DNA from: JAOAIV01 sp038849555
GTDB lineage: Archaea > Thermoproteota > Bathyarchaeia > Bathyarchaeales > Bathycorpusculaceae
Length of the DNA: 64,000 bases
Reading direction: 5' to 3'
Assembly (NCBI GenBank): GCA_038849555.1
Contig: JAWCMT010000003.1
Coordinates: 7,612 to 71,611 of the forward strand
In this document: piece by piece, positions 60,301 through 64,000 of the stretch
Layout of the letters: each line of letters starts with the position of its first letter
Numbering within the stretch: the stretch's first letter is position 1
Made by a program: the position numbers and the translations under genes
The notes under the pieces: model-generated
What the model was told of the DNA's origin: nothing
The model's input: only the letters and a program-made list of their open reading frames with translations
The model's database searches: none

Positions 60301-60576
60301 ATGCCAGACAAAGTTCACTGCGCGCATATTTTGGTTAAGACCGAGAGCGAAGCCAAAGCGGTGTTGGAGCGCCTAAAGAAGGGCGAAAAGTTCAGCGCCA
60401 TTGCCCAGCAGGTTTCGCTTTGCCCGTCCAAGAAGCGCGGCGGAGACCTTGGCACGTTCACGCGGGGCAAGATGGTTAAGGAGTTTGAGAACGCTGCTTT
60501 TGCGCTTAAGAAAGGCGAAATTTCAGGCATTGTAAAAACACAGTTTGGCTACCACATCATCAAACGGTTAGAGTAG
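60301..60576 (+). CDS. Parvulin-type peptidyl-prolyl isomerase
   Basis: 91 aa, a lone PpiC/rotamase domain without signal peptide or SurA part. CAHILVKTESEAKAVLERL, CPSKKRGGDLGTFTRGKMV, EFENAAFALKKGEISGIVKT and GYHIIKRLE cover the whole fold. It speeds folding around proline in the cytoplasm. Small free parvulins are usual in mesophilic archaea, such as thaumarchaea and Bathyarchaeia. Confidence 0.95.
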   Translation: MPDKVHCAHILVKTESEAKAVLERLKKGEKFSAIAQQVSLCPSKKRGGDLGTFTRGKMVKEFENAAFALKKGEISGIVKTQFGYHIIKRLE

Positions 60577-60669
60577 CCGCCTTTCACGTTTATATCTGGC
60601 GCTTAACAAAAAATAGAAGCGTAGAGACTTATTCTTGTTAAATGCCACTTGCAATTGAAGGTTGGATAA

Positions 60670-63173
60670 ATGTCTAAACAGAAAATTCAAATTAGAATTA
60701 GCGGAATGCACTGCGCCGCTTGCGCGCAGACAATAGAGAAGGCGCTTTTGAAGACAAAAGGTGTGGCGAAGGCAAACGTAAACTTGACGACAGAAACAGC
60801 TTACATCGAGTATGATGACGCCTACATTGACGAGGAAAAACTGAAGGAAATCATTAGAAACACTGGCTACGGCGTGGTTGAAGAGTCTCAGACCCTCACT
60901 CTGCGCATTGGGGGAATGACATGCGCTTCCTGCGCGCAGACTATCACAAGAGAACTAAGAAAGATGGAAGGCGTGAAGGATGCGAATGTTAACTTGGCCA
61001 CCGAGNNNNNNNNNNCGAGAAGGCAACAGTAAGCTTTGACCCCGAGAAGACAAGCTACGCAAAAATCAAAATGGCCATAGAGAACACGGGCTACCAGGTC
61101 CTCGGAAGAGAGGAAAAGAAAGCAAGATTCGAGGAAGAAGTAGCCAGAGAGCAGCAAGCGCTGGCGACAGCGAAAAGGAGAGCCTCCATCGCGTGGGCGC
61201 TGACCATACCCATCGTGCTCTGGATGATTCCAGACATGTTTCTTGGCTTTGCATGGCCAAGCCATGAGGTTTTCAACATAGGCATGATTGCGCTTGCCGC
61301 ACCAGTGCTTTTCATCGCGGGATTTGCAACATACAAGTCGGCTGCCAAAGCTCTCTGGCACCGCAACGCCAACATGGACGTGCTAATTATGCTGGGCACA
61401 CTGGCGTCTTTCCTAACTGGGCCTGCCTCGTTTCTTACAGCCATAGCCAATTACGCCGGCGTAAGCGCCATGATAATGGCTTTCCACTTAACTGGCAGGT
61501 ATGTGGAAGCCAAAGCGAAGGGCAGAGCTTCACAGGCCATAAGGCGCCTTTTGGAGCTTGAGGCGAAAACCGCGCGCGTCGTCAGAAACGGAGCGGAAGT
61601 CGAGGTTCCCATAGACGAGGTGGAAGTTGGCGATTTGATGATAGTGCGCCCCGGAGAGAAGATTCCCACCGACGGCGTTGTTGTGGGGGGCGAAAGTAGC
61701 GTTGACGAGTCCATGGCTACAGGCGAATCCATGCCTGTGCTGAAGAAGACAGGCGACACAGTAATAGGCGCCACGATTAACCAACGTGGACTCCTCAAAG
61801 TAAAGGCGACGCGGATAGGTGAAGACACTTTCCTCGCGCAGGTTATACACATGGTGGAGGAAGCGCAGGGCTCTAAGGTGCCCATCCAAGAGTTCGCAGA
61901 CCGCGTAACCAGCTACTTTGTCCCAGCTGTTCTGCTTTTGGCGCTTCTGACGCTGACGCTTTGGCTCATGGTGCCCACAGTCATCGGCAGTGTGAGCCGC
62001 TGGGCAAGCAGTTTTCTGCCATGGGTTAACCCCGCCTTAAGCGTGGTGTCGCTGGCCATATTCGCCACGGTGGCAACGCTGATAATTGCTTGCCCATGTG
62101 CTCTTGGGTTGGCAACGCCTACTGTGCTTATGGTTGGAAGCGGCATGGGCGCTGAAAACGGCGTCTTGATAAGACGCGGCGAAGCGATACAGACACTTAA
62201 GGACGTTAAATTGATAGTTTTCGACAAGACGGGCACTATAACAAAGGGGCAGCCTGAAGTGACGGACGTAATTGCTGCTGAAGGCTTCAGCGAGAAAGAG
62301 GTGCTGCGGCTTGCCGCTAGCGTTGAGAAGGGCTCGGAGCACCCGCTTGCCGAAGCGATTCTCCGTAAAGCAGCAGAGGAAGGGCTTGAGCTTTATGCGC
62401 TTGGGCAGTTCGAGGCGGTAACGGGCAGAGGAATAAAGGCGCAACTTAAAGGTGAAAGCACTGTGTTAGTTGGCAACAGAACCTTCATGGCCGAGGAGAA
62501 AATAGACTATAGCGGCTTGGAGCAGGCGCTTCAGCGCTTGGAATTGGAAGCGAAAACCGCCATGCTCGTGGCCAAGGATGGCAGATGCATGGGCATAATT
62601 GCGGAGGCTGACACGCCCAAGGAGGATGCGGCGCAAGCAATTGCGGAGCTGGAAAAGCTTGGGCTCGAGACGGTTATGCTGACAGGCGATAATAGGCGAA
62701 CGGCGGAAGCCATCGCGCGGAAAGTCGGCATATCCCGAGCGCTCGCGGAAGTGCTTCCTGACAGGAAGGTGGCGGAAATCCGCAGGCTTCAAGAGGAAGC
62801 AGGGCTTGTGGCGATGGTCGGCGACGGCATAAACGATGCGCCAGCGCTTACGCAGGCCAACGTTGGCATTGCCATAGGCACGGGAACAGACATAGCCATC
62901 GAGGCAGGCGACATAGTAATCGTGAGAGGCAACTTGTCTGACGTTGTTAAGGCAGTGAAGCTTTCACGGGCTATCTTCCGCAAGATAAAACAGAATCTGT
63001 TCTGGGCGTTCTTCTACAACACCATCATGATTCCATTCGCAATGTTAGGACTTGCGCATCCCGTTATAGCCGAAGCGGCGATGGCGTTCAGCTCTGTGAC
63101 GGTGGTTACAAACGCGAATCTCCTGCGACGCGTGAACATACAGCCTGATTATCAAAGAAGCAAGGGGAGGTGA
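60670..63173 (+). CDS. copA: Copper-exporting P1B-type ATPase CopA, interrupted by an assembly gap
   Basis: One gene broken only by the ten N at 61006-61015. Two N-terminal heavy-metal domains (GMHCAACAQ, GMTCASCAQ), eight membrane helices with CPC in ACPCALGLATPT, TGES (MATGESMPV), the DKTG phosphorylation site (FDKTGTITKGQ) and GDGINDAP. The final helices carry YNTIMIPF and MAFSSV, the Cu+ site. Joining the overlapping CGAG on each side of the gap restores the frame, giving about 829 aa. A YHS protein gene starts 4 bp after it. Confidence 0.95.
61006..61015. other. Assembly gap (ten N)
   Basis: Ten N inside the second metal-binding domain of copA. The left flank ends CCACCGAG and the right flank begins CGAGAAGG, so the flanks share CGAG. 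Collapsing them gives LATEKATV, as expected for the domain. The gap therefore looks like a join of overlapping contigs, not missing sequence. Confidence 0.95.
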
Positions 63174-63177
63174 AATT

Positions 63178-63336
63178 GTGGCGAAGGACCTTGTCTGCGG
63201 AATGGATGTGGATGAGAAAACCGCGAAATACAAGACCAGCTACAAGGGCAAAACCTACTACTTCTGCGCGCCAGGCTGCAAAAAAATGTTCGAAGAAAAC
63301 CCGGAGAAGTATCTCAAAGGCGCAGTTAAACGTTAA
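63178..63336 (+). CDS. YHS-domain metal-binding protein
   Basis: 52 aa from GTG 63178, preceded by GGGGAGGTG. DLVCGMDVDEKTAKYKTSYK, then GKTYYFCAPGCKKMFEENPE and KYL match the YHS domain, with metal ligands C7, C32 and C36. Such small proteins are found fused to or beside copper ATPases and mercury genes, and likely bring or sense the metal. It starts 4 bp after copA and is probably cotranscribed. Confidence 0.88.
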   Translation: MAKDLVCGMDVDEKTAKYKTSYKGKTYYFCAPGCKKMFEENPEKYLKGAVKR

Positions 63337-63367
63337 GGATTACGTATGATACCGTTGCCGCTTATGG

Positions 63368-64000
63368 TTAAGCAGCGTTTTTCTCCTTCAGTTTTTGCGC
63401 CTTATCTTTTTCCAAGGCTCTTTCAACTTCTTCGCGTATAGTGAACCCGCCGATGTGCAGTATAGGCTCCTTTGTCTCCGGGTCGGTAACCATGGTGGCG
63501 GTGCATGGGTAGCTGTGATGCGCCTTGGCGATAGCGTCGTATAACACGTCTTTTCTGGTGGAAACGCCTGCAAGTTTCCGCGCTATGTACCATGTGGAGC
63601 CGCATGGAGCGCTACGGAGTACAGCGGCATATTCGATTACTTCGTCATTGCCGATTTTTGCTGTTGAAATCTCGAGTAGCGGACGACCAACCCGTGTTTC
63701 TTCGATGAACCTTGCGATAAGCGGCTTGCCCTTTTCGGGCTCCAGTGCGCAGAAGGGCTTAGGGAACGCGCATTCAAGCCCGAGTTCCCCGCATTTCTCT
63801 TCAACCTGTTTTCTTACGCCCGAAGGAACTTCTTGCCAATCCTCGATTGGAACAATTAATGCTTTGATGCCAGCCTTGCTAACGTGATGCGGCAGCTCCA
63901 GCAGCAAATCCTTATGCAACCCAGAGGATAAGCATATGTCGGCTTGCGGCAGTTTCTTGGGCATGTAATCTTCAGGGTTGTCAATGAAAGCTGGCAGTTC
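63368..64000 (-). CDS. DUF166 family protein (5' end cut by the window)
   Basis: Reads from beyond the window edge. The frame is open from base 64000 (ELPAFIDNPEDYMPKKLPQA) through ATG 63964, which is thus not the start. Cys/His motifs FPKPFCALEP, VLRSAPCGSTWYIARKL and HHSYPCTATM are those of the archaeal DUF166 family (about 220-250 aa), once loosely called thymidylate-synthase-like. The conserved Cys suggest an iron-sulfur or zinc centre. Function unknown. A Lys-rich C-terminal tail follows the family domain. Confidence 0.85.
   Translation of the reverse strand, partial: ELPAFIDNPEDYMPKKLPQADICLSSGLHKDLLLELPHHVSKAGIKALIVPIEDWQEVPSGVRKQVEEKCGELGLECAFPKPFCALEPEKGKPLIARFIEETRVGRPLLEISTAKIGNDEVIEYAAVLRSAPCGSTWYIARKLAGVSTRKDVLYDAIAKAHHSYPCTATMVTDPETKEPILHIGGFTIREEVERALEKDKAQKLKEKNAA

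Noticed and set aside
60670..61032. copA as a frameshifted pseudogene
   Set aside because: The break is the run of N, and the flanks overlap by four bases; the frame is restored when joined.
1..64000. CRISPR arrays, insertion sequences or transposases
   Set aside because: No regularly spaced direct repeats and no transposase-like protein were seen; only the two-copy 48-bp repeat was found.

Overview
The window is archaeal chromosomal DNA. Signs of this include two TFB genes, a TFE-beta-like factor, aIF1, archaeal uS15, eL40 and an eL22-like protein. KEOPS subunits, Gar1, THEP1, Trm1, AK6, an archaeal RNase P RNA and thiolase/HMG-CoA synthase genes point the same way. Together with a methanofuran pathway and many DUFs common in the TACK archaea, the best guess is a Bathyarchaeia-like member of the Thermoproteota. 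That placement is inference from gene content, not a phylogeny. A run of ten N inside copA shows it comes from a scaffolded, probably metagenomic, assembly.

Layout. 1-2313: 2-oxoacid:ferredoxin oxidoreductase alpha (cut by the window edge) and beta, and a stand-alone LigD-type phosphoesterase. 2386-7358 (minus): an OB-fold protein, a Yip1-like membrane protein, a DUF35-HMG-CoA synthase fusion with a thiolase-like partner that lacks active-site residues, and a small membrane protein whose N-terminus has no normal start. 7628-12537: nicotinate phosphoribosyltransferase, aIF1, zinc ribbons, TFB, tRNA-Gln and an Lrp-type sensor. 12686-16988: a repeat-rich surface protein, a decayed FecCD permease, a phosphodiesterase and OsmC. 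17028-25927: uS15-RecJ-Pcc1, TspO-like and CDF membrane proteins, Kae1-Bud32-XTPase, TFE-beta, RlmE, DUF4152 and SpoIIM-like. 25940-31881: NadC, eL40, DUF116, Gar1-TFB2, THEP1 and Trm1. 32012-33949: two secreted proteins, one interrupted by an in-frame TAG.

34224-44059: ProC, HAD, rhomboid, then a tight minus-strand methanofuran operon (mfnB-mfnA-mfnD-mfnF-mfnE) that runs into a DUF362 gene, with a HisA-like gene diverging from its head. 44220-50126: RDD, beta-propeller and transglutaminase-like surface proteins, the RNase P RNA (46580-46900, minus), AK6 and a nuclease-fold protein. 50247-53237 is a small provirus remnant: ribbon-helix-helix genes, a tail-hub-like protein, and a prohead protease abutting it. 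53383-57932: an output-domain protein and a receiver, then nrdR-nrdD-nrdG behind a pair of NrdR-box-like palindromes. 58041-64000: a SLC13/ArsB-type permease, eL22-like protein, parvulin, copA with a YHS protein, and DUF166 (cut by the edge).

How genes work together. Methanofuran synthesis beside ferredoxin-dependent oxidoreductase genes suggests C1 or acetyl-CoA metabolism using tetrahydromethanopterin/methanofuran carriers. NrdR-D-G supply deoxynucleotides anaerobically. KEOPS parts make t6A on tRNA. CopA and YHS handle copper. The main items for a second look are the TAG-interrupted secreted protein, the inactive-looking thiolase beside a DUF35-fused HMG-CoA synthase, the eL22-like and TFE-beta genes, NrdR control in an archaeon, DUF362 in the methanofuran operon, and a 48-bp intergenic repeat.
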